Source: Kibdelosporangium sp. MJ126-NF4 (GTDB lineage Bacteria > Actinomycetota > Actinomycetes > Mycobacteriales > Pseudonocardiaceae). Taken from it: a stretch of DNA of 64,000 bases. A program made the translations under genes and the position numbers. The DNA lies in contig NZ_CDME01000015.1 of NCBI RefSeq assembly GCF_000826545.1, forward strand, positions 264,207-328,206, read 5' to 3'. Positions 7,176 through 16,435 of the stretch are shown here, in pieces. The stretch's first letter is position 1, and each line of letters starts with the position of its first letter. The notes beneath the pieces were generated by a model. That model made no database searches. It saw only the letters and a list, made by a program, of their open reading frames with translations, and was not told the origin of the DNA.

Positions 7176-9557
7176 TCATTCCTGTGTCAGAGCTGCGATC
7201 GGTGTTGTTCGGGCGGCTCGTTGTCCTGGTAGGACTGAGGCGAGGATTCCGGCTGCCAGAGCCACCGCGGCCACGGTCAGGGTTTGGGGTAAGGACATCG
7301 CGAAGTCCACTGTGGTGAAGGCGAGTTCCTTGCTGATGGCATGGGTTCCCACCCAGCCGAACAGGATTCCGGCGAGGATTCCGACCAGGGTTCCGGCGAG
7401 GCTCACCAGGACAGCCTCGATGGCCAGCATCCACCTGAGGCTGCCGCGTTGCATGCCGAGCGCCCGCAGCAAGGCGGATTCCCTGGTTCGTTCGAGGACG
7501 GAGAGGCCGAGCGTGTTGCCGACTCCGGCGAGGGCGATCAGGACCGCCACGGCCAGGAGCATGGTGGTGACCATGAGAAGGCGGTCGAGGAACTCGGTGT
7601 AGCTGGCCTTGGCCGACAAGCCTCCGCCGACCTCGGCACCGGTGATCGGCGCGACCACTGCCCGCAGCTGGGAACGCAAGGCTGTGATGTCCGCATCGGC
7701 CGCCGCGTCCGCCCACACCGCACCCACGGGGGCACGGGAATCCAATGTGGACAACACGGCTGGCGAGACCACCAGTGTGTCCGCGGGGGCCTGGTAGTCG
7801 CTCACGGCCGGGAGGGTGACTGACCCCGTCTTGCCCACCAGGTTCGCCGACGTCATCTTCAGGTAGGGATCCGCGAGCACCTCCGCGTCACTCACGCCCG
7901 GCACACCCAGTACTCGCAGGTCTGTCCCGTTGGCCCGGACCCGGGTCGATCGCAGTTCCCGCGTGCTGGTGATGCCCGGCACCGCGGCGATGTTCCGGGC
8001 CGCGCCTGGCGGCAGGGCACCGTCGAACAGGGAAACCGTGACGTCCACCGGGAACCGGTGGCTGAGGTTGGCGTTCGCGGTCGCCTTCATGCTGGCCGCG
8101 CCCACCTGCAATGTGACGATGATGCCGACCGCGACGATCAGCGCCGCCCCGGTCGCCGCCATCCTGCCCGGGTTGCGGATCGTGTTGTTCGCGGCCAGCC
8201 GTGCTGTCGGCCCGAACCGGGCGAGCAGGACTGTGCTCGTTCTCAGCAACGCCGGGAGGTAGATCCCGGTTGCCGCAAGCAGTCCGATCGCGAACACGAA
8301 CAATCCGCCGACCGAGAACAGCAGGGCGAAAGGTGTGTCGCCGGACCCGATCCAGATTCCCGCGAGTCCGGTCAGCATCAGAGCGACCGACAACACGGCG
8401 CGCGAGCGCGATGCCGTCCGCTCGGTCCGCCGGTCCGCGACGGGCCGCAGCGCCTCCAGCGGCGAGATCCTGATCGCCCGGCGTGCTGGGACGACGACCG
8501 ACATCACCGCGAGCACCACACCGACCAACGCGACCACCGCTATCTGGCCGACCGGGACCGTGAGCACCTGGCCCAGCCGGTAGGACACGACCGCGGACAC
8601 GCCCACGCCGAGCAGCAGCCCCAGCGTCGACCCGATCAGCCCGATCGCGGTCGCCTCGATGAACAGCCCGCGCCTGATCTGCGCGTTGCTCGCACCCAAC
8701 GCCCTGAGCAGGCCGATCTGCCTGCGTCGCTGGGTGACCAGGATCAGGAACGTGTTGACGATCATGATTCCGCCGACCAGCAGGGCGATCGCCCCGAACA
8801 CCAGCAGCAACAACTGGAAGACGAACACCCCGTTGGTCTGCTCACTCATCTTGCGCCGCGTGAACTGCGACGAGGTCTCCACCTTGTTGCCGCCCGCGAC
8901 CTGCTCGATCCGCCCGGCCATCTGCTCCGGGCTGGCGGAACCGTTGCCGATCACGAGGATCTCGGTCTGCAGCGACGTTCGGATGGACGCCGTGCCGGTG
9001 TAGAACGCCGTCGCCACAAAGGAACTCTGCGCCAGGCCGGACAGCAGGGAGTCGCCTTCGTCGGTCAGCCCGGTCACCCGGAGCGTCGCCGAGGAGTTGG
9101 CGTCGTTGATGGTGATCTCGTCGCCGACTGTCAGGTTCAGCTGCTTGGCTGTGACAGTCCCGAGAGCGATGTCGTCCGGCCCGACAGGCCAGGTTCCCTG
9201 CGCGAGGCCGGTCCAGCGCAGCGCCGGATTGTCGGGCAGGGACTGCTGCTGCACCCATTCCGACGACCCCGTCACCCGGCCTCGCGACAGGTAGCTGAGA
9301 TCCGCGGACGCCACGCCGTCGATCGCACGGACCTGGTCCGTCAAGGCCGGATCACCGGAGGTGAGCGTGACCACCACGTCCGCCTCGGCCGTGCGGGCGA
9401 TGACGCTTCTGTCCATTGTGGCGCTCTCACCGGCCAGCACCGTCGCCGAGGCGGCGAGGTACCCGACACTGATCATGATGGCCAGGACGACCGCGACGAT
9501 CCGCCGGGGATTCGCCCGCACCTCCGCCATCGCCACACGCGTCGACACCATTCTCAT
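7176..9557 (-). CDS. ABC transporter permease, FtsX/MacB type
   Basis: A 793-residue protein with two FtsX domains. It has an N-terminal membrane helix (about 20-40), a large extracytoplasmic domain (about 45-245), three helices (about 250-375), a central pair of helices, a second extracytoplasmic domain (about 500-660) and three C-terminal helices. This is the usual fused actinobacterial layout of MacB-like systems that export or remodel envelope lipids and peptides rather than import. The start overlaps the ATPase stop (9554-9557, ATGA), so the two are coupled. The substrate is unknown; the nearby two-component systems suggest an envelope-stress or antimicrobial-peptide role, but that is inference. 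Confidence 0.9.
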   Translation of the reverse strand: MRMVSTRVAMAEVRANPRRIVAVVLAIMISVGYLAASATVLAGESATMDRSVIARTAEADVVVTLTSGDPALTDQVRAIDGVASADLSYLSRGRVTGSSEWVQQQSLPDNPALRWTGLAQGTWPVGPDDIALGTVTAKQLNLTVGDEITINDANSSATLRVTGLTDEGDSLLSGLAQSSFVATAFYTGTASIRTSLQTEILVIGNGSASPEQMAGRIEQVAGGNKVETSSQFTRRKMSEQTNGVFVFQLLLLVFGAIALLVGGIMIVNTFLILVTQRRRQIGLLRALGASNAQIRRGLFIEATAIGLIGSTLGLLLGVGVSAVVSYRLGQVLTVPVGQIAVVALVGVVLAVMSVVVPARRAIRISPLEALRPVADRRTERTASRSRAVLSVALMLTGLAGIWIGSGDTPFALLFSVGGLFVFAIGLLAATGIYLPALLRTSTVLLARFGPTARLAANNTIRNPGRMAATGAALIVAVGIIVTLQVGAASMKATANANLSHRFPVDVTVSLFDGALPPGAARNIAAVPGITSTRELRSTRVRANGTDLRVLGVPGVSDAEVLADPYLKMTSANLVGKTGSVTLPAVSDYQAPADTLVVSPAVLSTLDSRAPVGAVWADAAADADITALRSQLRAVVAPITGAEVGGGLSAKASYTEFLDRLLMVTTMLLAVAVLIALAGVGNTLGLSVLERTRESALLRALGMQRGSLRWMLAIEAVLVSLAGTLVGILAGILFGWVGTHAISKELAFTTVDFAMSLPQTLTVAAVALAAGILASVLPGQRAARTTPIAALTQE

Positions 9558-10315
9558 GACGCCAGGCTCCGCATCGCGCTCAGCACCGAGTCCGGTGTGG
9601 GATGGTCGATGTCGTCGACGATCCGCCCGTCGCTGAGCACGAGCGCCCGGTCGGCGAACGCGGCCGCGATCGGGTCATGGGTGACCATCACGATGGTCTG
9701 CCCGTGCTCACGGCAGGACGTGCGCAGGAAGGACAGCAGCGCCGAGGCCGTCGTCGAGTCGAGCGCGCCGGTCGGTTCGTCCGCGAAGAGCACGTCCGGC
9801 CTGGTGACCAGTGCACGGGCGATCGCGACTCGCTGCTGCTGGCCGCCGGACAGTTCGCTGGGTCTGTGGTTCAGGCGGTCGTGGATCCCCAACGACCGGG
9901 TCACCGACGACACAGTGTCCCTGTCGGCCCGCCGCCCGGCGAGATCCAGTGGCAGCAGGATGTTGCGCAGCGCCGTCAAGGTCGGGACCAGGTTGAACGA
10001 CTGGAAGACGAAGCCGACGCGGTCGCGGCGCACTCTGGTGAGCTCGCGGTCGGACAGCGCGGTGATCTCCTGCCCGCCGACGTGCACCTCGCCGTCGTCG
10101 GCCCGGTCGAGACCGGCGAGGCAGTGCATCAGTGTGGACTTGCCGGACCCGGACGGGCCCATGATCGCTGTGAACGTGCCCGTGGAGAACTCCACGGTCA
10201 CGCCTCTCAGCGCGGATACCGCCGTGTCGCCGGTTCCGTACGTCTTCTTCAGGCTTTTCGCCGATGCCGCGGTTCGCACACGTTCGAAGCTACGGATTCG
10301 GGTGGTGCCGGACAT
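9554..10315 (-). CDS. ABC transporter ATP-binding protein, MacB/LolD type
   Basis: A 253-residue ATPase with Walker A GPSGSGKST (53-61), Q-loop FQSFN (about 104-108), signature LSGGQQQR (155-162), Walker B VLFADEP and the switch His in VTHD. It powers the FtsX permease encoded 4 nt into its stop. ATG 10315 has no Shine-Dalgarno sequence and lies inside the outer edge of a 17-bp palindrome (10311-10357). The mRNA may therefore be leaderless, or translation may begin at GTG about 10279; the residues before about 16 are not conserved in the family. Confidence 0.93.
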   Translation of the reverse strand: MSGTTRIRSFERVRTAASAKSLKKTYGTGDTAVSALRGVTVEFSTGTFTAIMGPSGSGKSTLMHCLAGLDRADDGEVHVGGQEITALSDRELTRVRRDRVGFVFQSFNLVPTLTALRNILLPLDLAGRRADRDTVSSVTRSLGIHDRLNHRPSELSGGQQQRVAIARALVTRPDVLFADEPTGALDSTTASALLSFLRTSCREHGQTIVMVTHDPIAAAFADRALVLSDGRIVDDIDHPTPDSVLSAMRSLAS

Positions 10316-10357
10316 CGGACCACAGTCCGGAGTTGACTATGACTGTGGTCCGATGTC
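10311..10357. promoter_or_regulatory. 17-bp perfect palindrome overlapping the ABC ATPase start
   Basis: The left arm GACATCGGACCACAGTC (10311-10327) and right arm GACTGTGGTCCGATGTC (10341-10357) are perfect complements separated by 13 nt. The left arm contains the ATG of the ATPase (10313-10315). The repeat also lies 40 nt downstream of the stop of the upstream peptidase gene. It could be that gene's terminator hairpin, an operator for the ABC operon, or both. No T-tract follows on the minus strand, which favours an operator or translation-blocking role. Confidence 0.65.
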
Positions 10358-10396
10358 GGTGATGTCAGGATGTCTCGACAGCCACCTCACTCGAGG

Positions 10397-11824
10397 TCAC
10401 CGTGCGCAGTGGACGTCACCGCCTGGTCGCTGACCCGTGACAAGGAACTCGGTCACCAGACGATCGCCACACACGTTGCCCAGCTGCAGGTAAACGCCAT
10501 GCCCACCGGTGTTCACGGTCACCAGCCTCGCCCGGTGGCCGAACGCACGCCTCGTCTGTATGGCGCCGACCAGCGGCGCGAACGGGTCACGGGCGCTCTG
10601 CACCATCAGGACGTTGCTCGGGCCGTCGGGCGTGATCCGGACCGGCTTCTCCGGCGGGTACGGCCAGAACGCGCACGGCACGATGTTGGTGAACATGCCC
10701 GCGGTCATCGGGTACTGCTCACGGGAACGCAACACCTCACGCTGATAGAACTCGGCGGATGTCGGCCATGCGACGTCGTTGCAGATCGTGGCTCCGGCGA
10801 CAGCCGCGATGTTCTGCAGGACACTCTCCGGCGGCAACTGCTGGGCCGGTGGGGTGCTTCCGGTCCGCGCCGCGTTCATCGTCCTGGCGATGTACGGGAA
10901 CCCCGCGTCGCTGCCCATCCCCCGCGCCACCGCTTCGCGCAACGTGTTCCCGTTGAAGGTGCCGATCGGCGACTGGTCGAGCCGGGCTGCCAACTCGATC
11001 ATCAGCGGACGGACCGATTCGGGCTTCTCGGCCACACGGTCGGGGTTGTCCGGGCGAGTGGCCCACGTGGCGAAGTCGGGGAAGCGGTCTTCCACTCCGA
11101 TCGCCTGGTTGGCCAGTACCTTGCGCCACAGGATTTTCGGGTCGGTCTCGTCGCTGGTGTCGAGCAGGACACGGTCGGTGTTGCCCGCGTACAGCGTGGC
11201 GTAGTAGGCGCCGACGACGGTTCCGTACGAGTGTGCCCAGTACGAGATCTTCCTCTGCCCCAGTGCTTTTCGGATCTGATCGATGTCACGCGCCACGTTC
11301 TGGGTGCTGATGTGCCGCAACAGCGGGTCCGCGTTCCGGGCGCACGTGTCCGCGATCCGCTTGGCACGGACCACGTTCTCGCTGATGTCACCGTTCGGCG
11401 CGGGCCACTGGCTCAGGCTCCGCACGTCCTCCGACAACAGACCGCAGCTGACCGGGTTGCTGCGGCCGACGCCACGCGAGTCGTAACCGATGATGTCGTA
11501 ACGGTCCTTGACGTCCTGCGGCAGCCGCGCGCCGAGCGTCCACGGCCTGTCCAGGCCGGTGTTGCCCGGACCACCGGGGATGAGCAGCAGAACGCCGCGC
11601 CGCAGCTCCGGACGCGCCGCCGGGATCCTCGAAACGGCAAGGGAGATCCGGCCGTTCGCCGGTTTCGCGTAGTCCACCGGAACCGACACCGTGGTGCATT
11701 CCTGCCCCAGGTCGACGGAACCGGGCGGACACTCGCCCCAGTGGAGCGCCCCGGACGCTGATGCTGCTGCTGGCGCCGTTGTCAACACGACGGCGACGGC
11801 CAGCACAGCCGCTAGTTTTCGCAT
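10397..11824 (-). CDS. Exported alpha/beta hydrolase, TAP-like (tripeptidyl aminopeptidase type)
   Basis: A 475-residue exported enzyme. The signal peptide (residues 1-25, AVVLTTAPAAASASG) starts at ATG 11824; a longer frame upstream only adds an Arg-rich non-signal stretch. The fold shows the oxyanion motif PGGPG (83-87), a GYDSRGVGRS block and the nucleophile in AHSYGT (S199). The C-terminal TAP-like domain carries the acid in SARDP and the His in NTGGHG. Family members remove N-terminal tripeptides from exported proteins in Streptomyces (SlpD/Tap). It is monocistronic. Confidence 0.9.
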   Translation of the reverse strand: MRKLAAVLAVAVVLTTAPAAASASGALHWGECPPGSVDLGQECTTVSVPVDYAKPANGRISLAVSRIPAARPELRRGVLLLIPGGPGNTGLDRPWTLGARLPQDVKDRYDIIGYDSRGVGRSNPVSCGLLSEDVRSLSQWPAPNGDISENVVRAKRIADTCARNADPLLRHISTQNVARDIDQIRKALGQRKISYWAHSYGTVVGAYYATLYAGNTDRVLLDTSDETDPKILWRKVLANQAIGVEDRFPDFATWATRPDNPDRVAEKPESVRPLMIELAARLDQSPIGTFNGNTLREAVARGMGSDAGFPYIARTMNAARTGSTPPAQQLPPESVLQNIAAVAGATICNDVAWPTSAEFYQREVLRSREQYPMTAGMFTNIVPCAFWPYPPEKPVRITPDGPSNVLMVQSARDPFAPLVGAIQTRRAFGHRARLVTVNTGGHGVYLQLGNVCGDRLVTEFLVTGQRPGGDVHCAR

Positions 11825-11894
11825 GCACCAAGGCTGGCCTGTGGCACTGGCTCGAACCATCAGGCCAGCCGGACGAACAGCGGTATGGACAGCC

Positions 11895-12527
11895 CTACGG
11901 CTTGCGCGCCAGGAAGTACCCCTGCGGACCCTTCTCGTTCTCGGCCGCGACGCGCTCCAACCGGGCGACTTCCGCGAAACCTGCCTGTTCGGCAAGCTTC
12001 GCGACCCGCTCCACGGACCTCCAGTGCACGTCGAGGTTCACCTCGTGGCCGTAGCCCTGCGACAGGTGCCGTTTCTCGTCGCCCACCTGGAACGCGAGCA
12101 GCAACTGACCGCCGGGCTCAAGCACACGGAAGAACTCGGCGAAGACCCCTGGCAGTCGCTCCTGCGGAAGGTGGATGATCGAGTACCACGCGACCACACC
12201 GCCGAGCGAGCCGTCCGCCAGGTCGAGCGCGGTCATCGAGCCCACCTCGAACCGTAGCCGCGGGTACTCGCGCCGGGCGACGGCGATCATCTCGGGCGAC
12301 AGGTCGATACCGAACACCGTGAGACCGAGAGCGGCCAGGCGGGTGGTGATCCGGCCGGGACCACAGCCGATGTCGGCGACGGTGCCCTGCGCGCGTTCGG
12401 CGAACGCGGTCAGCATCGCCCGGTCGAACGGCATCGAGTCGTAGGCGTCCTTCAGCAGGTCGTGATAGGTGTTGGCGACTGTGTCGTAGGAGTCCCTGAT
12501 CGCAGTCAAGTAGGAGGAGTCGGTCAC
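11895..12527 (-). CDS. Class I SAM-dependent methyltransferase
   Basis: A 210-residue methyltransferase with motif I VADIGCGPGR (about 50-59), the acidic residue of motif II in VFGIDLSPEM, and motif IV near WYSIIHLPQERLP. The latter is typical of a ubiquinone/arsenite-like Methyltransf_11/25 group acting on small molecules. It is divergently transcribed from the sensor kinase at 12605, with 77 nt between the starts. The substrate is unknown. Confidence 0.85.
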   Translation of the reverse strand: MTDSSYLTAIRDSYDTVANTYHDLLKDAYDSMPFDRAMLTAFAERAQGTVADIGCGPGRITTRLAALGLTVFGIDLSPEMIAVARREYPRLRFEVGSMTALDLADGSLGGVVAWYSIIHLPQERLPGVFAEFFRVLEPGGQLLLAFQVGDEKRHLSQGYGHEVNLDVHWRSVERVAKLAEQAGFAEVARLERVAAENEKGPQGYFLARKP

Positions 12528-12604
12528 AAACCCAGACCCTAGTCATAGGATGTTTCGGACCGTGGTCGGATGCGCAGGACCAACCGACTGCCTAAGTTGA
12601 GATC

Positions 12605-13657
12605 GTGCCCCCACGCCCATGGATCGCTGACACGGTCTGGGCGGCCGCGCTGGCCGTCCTGAGTGTCGCCTTCGCCTACCCCAGCCTGGCCGACTGCCTG
12701 CTGGCGGTGGCGCTGTGCGCGGCGCTGGGGATCCGCCGGACGTACCCGGCGGTGGCGTTGGCCTTCGGCACCGTCGCGGCGGTCACCCAAGCACTGGTGC
12801 TGACCGACGTGAACCTGTCGATCCTCGCGGTGCCGACCATGGTGTACAGCCTGCGGCGCTGGTCCGGCCGAACACTGGGGCTGTTCGGCCTCGGCGTGGG
12901 GCTGGCGGGCGCGGTCATCGCGCCGGTGGTCTGGCTGCGGAGCACCAACGCCCGGGATATCGGGGTCACCGCCCTCTGCTACGCACTGGTGATCATCGTC
13001 GTGTACGGCTTCGGACTGCGGGTACGTGAGCGCGAAGAGGCAGCGCTCGCGCTCGCCCGCGCGGAGGCCGCCGAGGAGCGCGGCGAGATCGCGCGCGAGG
13101 TGCACGACGTGGTGGCGCACTCGCTGTCGCTGATCGCCGTCCAGGCCGAGGGCGGGCGCTCAGCGGCGATGCGTGACCCGGCGAGAGCCCCTGAGATCCT
13201 GGACGTCATCGCCGAGGAGTCACGGCGTGCGCTGAACGAGATCAGGGACATGGTGACCGTGCTGCGCAAGGGCGGCCTGTCGAGCGACCAGCGCGGGACA
13301 GCGGGAGTCCGCGAGCTCGTCGAACGCCTCGGCGACCGCGCCCAGCTGACGGTGACCGGCGACACCGGCCCGGCCCTGGGCTTCACCATCTACCGCGTAG
13401 TCCAGGAAGCGCTGACCAACTTCCTCCGACACGCAGGCCCCCACGCAACCGTCACCGTCTCCGTGGCAGTGAACAACGCGCACGCCGAAGTCACCATCCA
13501 GGACAACGGCCACGGAGCGGTCGCGACAACCGACGGAAAAGGACACGGCCTCGCCACCATGCGCGAACGAGTCCAGGCACGTGGCGGCACCTTAAGCGTG
13601 GGCCCGGTGGCCACAGGCGGTTACCGGGTCCACGCGACAGTCCCGGTGACGTCATGA
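12605..13657 (+). CDS. Sensor histidine kinase (HisKA_3)
   Basis: A 350-residue membrane kinase starting at GTG 12605. About five membrane helices lie in residues 8-138, followed by a coiled linker, the phospho-accepting His in EIAREVHDVVAHS (H167) and a HATPase domain with N-box EALTNFLRH and the glycine-rich GKGHGLATMRER. It is shorter than the 4046-5287 kinase but has the same design. It pairs with the response regulator 40 nt downstream. The signal is probably sensed in or at the membrane. Confidence 0.92.
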   Translation: MPPRPWIADTVWAAALAVLSVAFAYPSLADCLLAVALCAALGIRRTYPAVALAFGTVAAVTQALVLTDVNLSILAVPTMVYSLRRWSGRTLGLFGLGVGLAGAVIAPVVWLRSTNARDIGVTALCYALVIIVVYGFGLRVREREEAALALARAEAAEERGEIAREVHDVVAHSLSLIAVQAEGGRSAAMRDPARAPEILDVIAEESRRALNEIRDMVTVLRKGGLSSDQRGTAGVRELVERLGDRAQLTVTGDTGPALGFTIYRVVQEALTNFLRHAGPHATVTVSVAVNNAHAEVTIQDNGHGAVATTDGKGHGLATMRERVQARGGTLSVGPVATGGYRVHATVPVTS

Positions 13658-13697
13658 CCGCACGGGCTCCGCACTGCTCACTCGCTACATTTCACTG

Positions 13698-14354
13698 ATG
13701 GGCCTCGATGTTTTTCTCGTCGACGATCAGCGTCTGGTTCGGACCGGGTTTCAGATGATGATCGAGTCCGATCCCGAGCTGCGGGTTGTTGGTGAGGCCG
13801 GGGATGGCGCGGCCGCGGTCGAGGCGTTGCGGACGGTGGATGCCGACGTTGTGCTGATGGACGTCCGGATGCCGGTGATGGACGGGGTGCAGGCCACCGC
13901 CGAGCTGACCAGGCTCGGGCATCGTGCCAAGGTACTTGTCCTGACCACGTTCGATCTGGACGAGTACGTCTTCGCCGCGCTCAAGGCCGGGGCTGCCGGG
14001 TTCATGCTCAAGGATGCTCGTCAGGAGGAACTGCTGTCGGCTGTTCACGCCGTTGCCGATGGTGGTTCCGTTGTCGCTCCGACGGCTACTCGGCGGTTGC
14101 TCGCCCACGTGCTCGATTCGCTGCCCGGCAGGACCACCGATCCCCGGATCAAAACGCTCACCAGCCGCGAGGTCGACGTGCTGCGGCAGATCGCCACCGG
14201 TGCGAGCAACAAGGAGATCGCCACCACGCTCAGCATGGCCGACGGGACCGTCAAGACCCACATCGGCAACCTGCTGTCCAAACTCGACTGCCGGGACCGG
14301 GTCGGGCTTGTCCTCTTCGCGTTCGAAACCGGTTTGGCAAAGCCCCCGTCCTAA
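13698..14354 (+). CDS. NarL-family response regulator (LuxR HTH)
   Basis: A 218-residue protein with a receiver domain (phospho-acceptor D55 in VVLMDVRMP; LVDDQ acidic pocket; switch K in FMLKDA) and a LuxR-type HTH (about 150-210, LTSREVDVLRQIATGASNKEI). It follows its cognate kinase by 40 nt and is likely co-transcribed. The 16-nt gap to the next gene (acetyltransferase) suggests that gene may also belong to the operon. Confidence 0.93.
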   Translation: MGLDVFLVDDQRLVRTGFQMMIESDPELRVVGEAGDGAAAVEALRTVDADVVLMDVRMPVMDGVQATAELTRLGHRAKVLVLTTFDLDEYVFAALKAGAAGFMLKDARQEELLSAVHAVADGGSVVAPTATRRLLAHVLDSLPGRTTDPRIKTLTSREVDVLRQIATGASNKEIATTLSMADGTVKTHIGNLLSKLDCRDRVGLVLFAFETGLAKPPS

Positions 14355-14370
14355 CGATGTGATCATCGGC

Positions 14371-14979
14371 ATGACTTCGATCTGGACCGGTGGACGAGTT
14401 CGGCTGCGCGGCATCGAACCGGAGGACTGGGAGGCGTTTCGGCGGTTCGACGAGAACTCCGAGGACATGCGGTCCGCCGACATGACACACCCGCCCCGCT
14501 CGGCCGAGGGATACCGGCGGTGGGCCGAGGAGCAGGCGACCCGTGACCCGCAGGACGACGAGTTCATGCTGGCCATCGAGGCGCACGGCACAGCGGACGA
14601 CACACTGGACAACACACTGGTCGGGTCCATCTCCACGAACGGGACCGACCGGCTGGCCGGGCGGTTCAGCTACGGCGTCAGCATCGGTGACGAGCACAAA
14701 CGGCGAGGCTACGCCAGCGAGGCGGTGCTCCTGCTGATGGCGTTCATGTTCGCCGAACGCCGCTACCACAAGTGCGAGATCAGCGTCCACGCCGTGAACG
14801 AGCCGTCCGTCCGGATGCACGAGAAGCTCGGTTTCGTGACCGAAGGTCGGCTGCGTGACCACGTGTTCTTCGCAGGCAGGCACCAGGATCTGATCCTGCT
14901 CGGCATGACGGCCCAGGAGTTCTGGGCACGTCATGCCGAGCACACGCCCACGGTCATCAGGCCGGATCAGCCCTGGTGA
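14371..14979 (+). CDS. GNAT-family N-acetyltransferase (RimJ/RimL type)
   Basis: A 202-residue acetyltransferase of the Acetyltransf_3 group. The core shows the strand-loop GVSIGDEHKRRGYASEAV, which is the acetyl-CoA pyrophosphate-binding R/Q-x-x-G-x-G/A-like loop, and the C-terminal NEPSVRMHEKLGFVTEGRLRD typical of RimJ/L-like enzymes. These acetylate protein N-termini, ribosomal proteins or small amines including antibiotics. ATG 14371 is used; GTG 14359 is also possible. Its 3' end overlaps the convergent lipase gene by 13 nt. The substrate is unknown. Confidence 0.87.
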   Translation: MTSIWTGGRVRLRGIEPEDWEAFRRFDENSEDMRSADMTHPPRSAEGYRRWAEEQATRDPQDDEFMLAIEAHGTADDTLDNTLVGSISTNGTDRLAGRFSYGVSIGDEHKRRGYASEAVLLLMAFMFAERRYHKCEISVHAVNEPSVRMHEKLGFVTEGRLRDHVFFAGRHQDLILLGMTAQEFWARHAEHTPTVIRPDQPW

Positions 14980-16298
14980 CCGAGGCCATTGGGCGTGCCG
15001 AGGAAGCCTTTGACCACAGCGATCAGGAACGCGGGTACCTGGCTGAGGGCTTCCGGAGTCAACAGTGTCGAAGCGACCGTGGTCGTGCTGCACCCGGCAG
15101 GTGCGGGAGTGCCGGTGAGGCGTTTCGTCAGCCACGCCAAAGCCGCGGGAGCGCCCGTGGCGGCGAGGGAGCCATGGACGCTGATCAGGTCACGCACGTA
15201 GGTGACGGACGTACCCGCGGCGCAGTACTGCGGCACGATCCGGTCGCTGCCGCCGACGGGAATGAGCTCGTCGTTGACAGCGTGGTAGACGAAGAGCGGC
15301 GCGGTCGGCGCGTGCTGCCCGAGGTTGACGGTGGCCAGTGCGTCACGGATGTCGGGCTGGGCGAACACCTCGCGCAGTGGCATGGTCAGGTAGTCGTCGA
15401 AGTTCCGGAACGGGAACTGCAGCACGTTCACGGACACACACTGGGTCGTGGCACGTGCCAGCAGCTCCTTACCGGCCGGGGTGAGGTACTTGTCCAGCAA
15501 CGGAGCGAACGCCGGGTCGGAGCGGATCAGCCCGGGAAGCACCGACGGCACCAGGCCGGACGCCCAACCACCGTTGATCTTGAGCGCGGCCTGGCTGAGG
15601 TCCGTGACGTAGCCGCCGACAGCGGCACCGGTGACGGCGAGTTCAGGCGCGTAGCTCGGCTGGACCTCGGCGGCCCATCCGGAAGCCAGCGAGCCGCCTG
15701 AGTAACCCCAGATGCCCACTGGTGTCGCGGCACCTGGCAGGTCCAACTCGGCGAACTGCTCCGCCGCGCGCACACCGTCGAGAATGGCGTAGCCCGGCTG
15801 GCGTGCGGCGCCGAACTGGCTGTCCGGTCCCTGATAGTCCGGAATGGACACCGCGAACCCGTTGCCCGCAGCGGAGTCGGCTAGCAGGATCTCCAGGTTG
15901 CCGGTGATCCCGTCCAACGGGTTGCCCGCCTGGATCGCGTGCGAGGGAGCGCACTGCGGGGCCGAGGCGTCCTCGGCGATCTGGTACGACACCAGGCCAC
16001 GGGGTGCGCGGCCGTCCGGTCGCAGCACCGTGGTCACCGTCGTGATGGGATCGCCGGATCGGCTGGTGGTGCGGTAAAGCAGCTGCCACGCCTTGACCTT
16101 CTGCGGAAGCAGGGACAGCGCGGCTGTCTGCACTGGACGCGACCGGAGGATGGTTCCCGGCGCGGTGTCACCGAACCCGGCCGGTGGCGTGTAGAAGTCG
16201 TCTGTTGCCACCGCGTTCGCCACGGGTGTGGCCGAAGCCAGGCCAACGGCCATCGCAGCGGCGACCGCCGTGGCACGCACCCAATGAGCTGCCCTCAT
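14967..16298 (-). CDS. Secreted lipase (LIP family)
   Basis: A 443-residue exported serine esterase. ATG 16298 follows a strong AGGAGG site; a longer frame to 16379 would bury the signal peptide. Residues 1-30 form a signal peptide ending AVANAVA-like. The nucleophile is in GYSGGS (S200). The acid is in YHAVNDELIP and the His in LISVHGSLAATG near the C-terminus. The pattern matches the secretory lipase family (PF03583), whose members hydrolyse short- to medium-chain acyl esters. It is monocistronic. Confidence 0.88.
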   Translation of the reverse strand: MRAAHWVRATAVAAAMAVGLASATPVANAVATDDFYTPPAGFGDTAPGTILRSRPVQTAALSLLPQKVKAWQLLYRTTSRSGDPITTVTTVLRPDGRAPRGLVSYQIAEDASAPQCAPSHAIQAGNPLDGITGNLEILLADSAAGNGFAVSIPDYQGPDSQFGAARQPGYAILDGVRAAEQFAELDLPGAATPVGIWGYSGGSLASGWAAEVQPSYAPELAVTGAAVGGYVTDLSQAALKINGGWASGLVPSVLPGLIRSDPAFAPLLDKYLTPAGKELLARATTQCVSVNVLQFPFRNFDDYLTMPLREVFAQPDIRDALATVNLGQHAPTAPLFVYHAVNDELIPVGGSDRIVPQYCAAGTSVTYVRDLISVHGSLAATGAPAALAWLTKRLTGTPAPAGCSTTTVASTLLTPEALSQVPAFLIAVVKGFLGTPNGLGHQG

Positions 16299-16435
16299 CG
16301 CATCCTCCTGCCAGCCCACACTGCCCCGTGCGGCTTCACGATGCGTGCCATCCTGCTCACGGCACGTGGCATCGGGCAATGTTTCGCACCGGTCAATGCC
16401 TCACACGGGGGATACGCAACCGGGTCGTTTTCTGT

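Noticed and set aside
7150..7176. Short reverse frame near 7060-7146 as a real gene
   Set aside because: Only about 30 codons, no convincing ribosome binding site or family.
8058..10433. A 791-codon open frame on the plus strand opposite the ABC genes
   Set aside because: It is an antisense shadow of well-supported ABC permease and ATPase genes; its translation is Arg/Gln/Asp-rich with no domain. GC-rich third positions create such frames.
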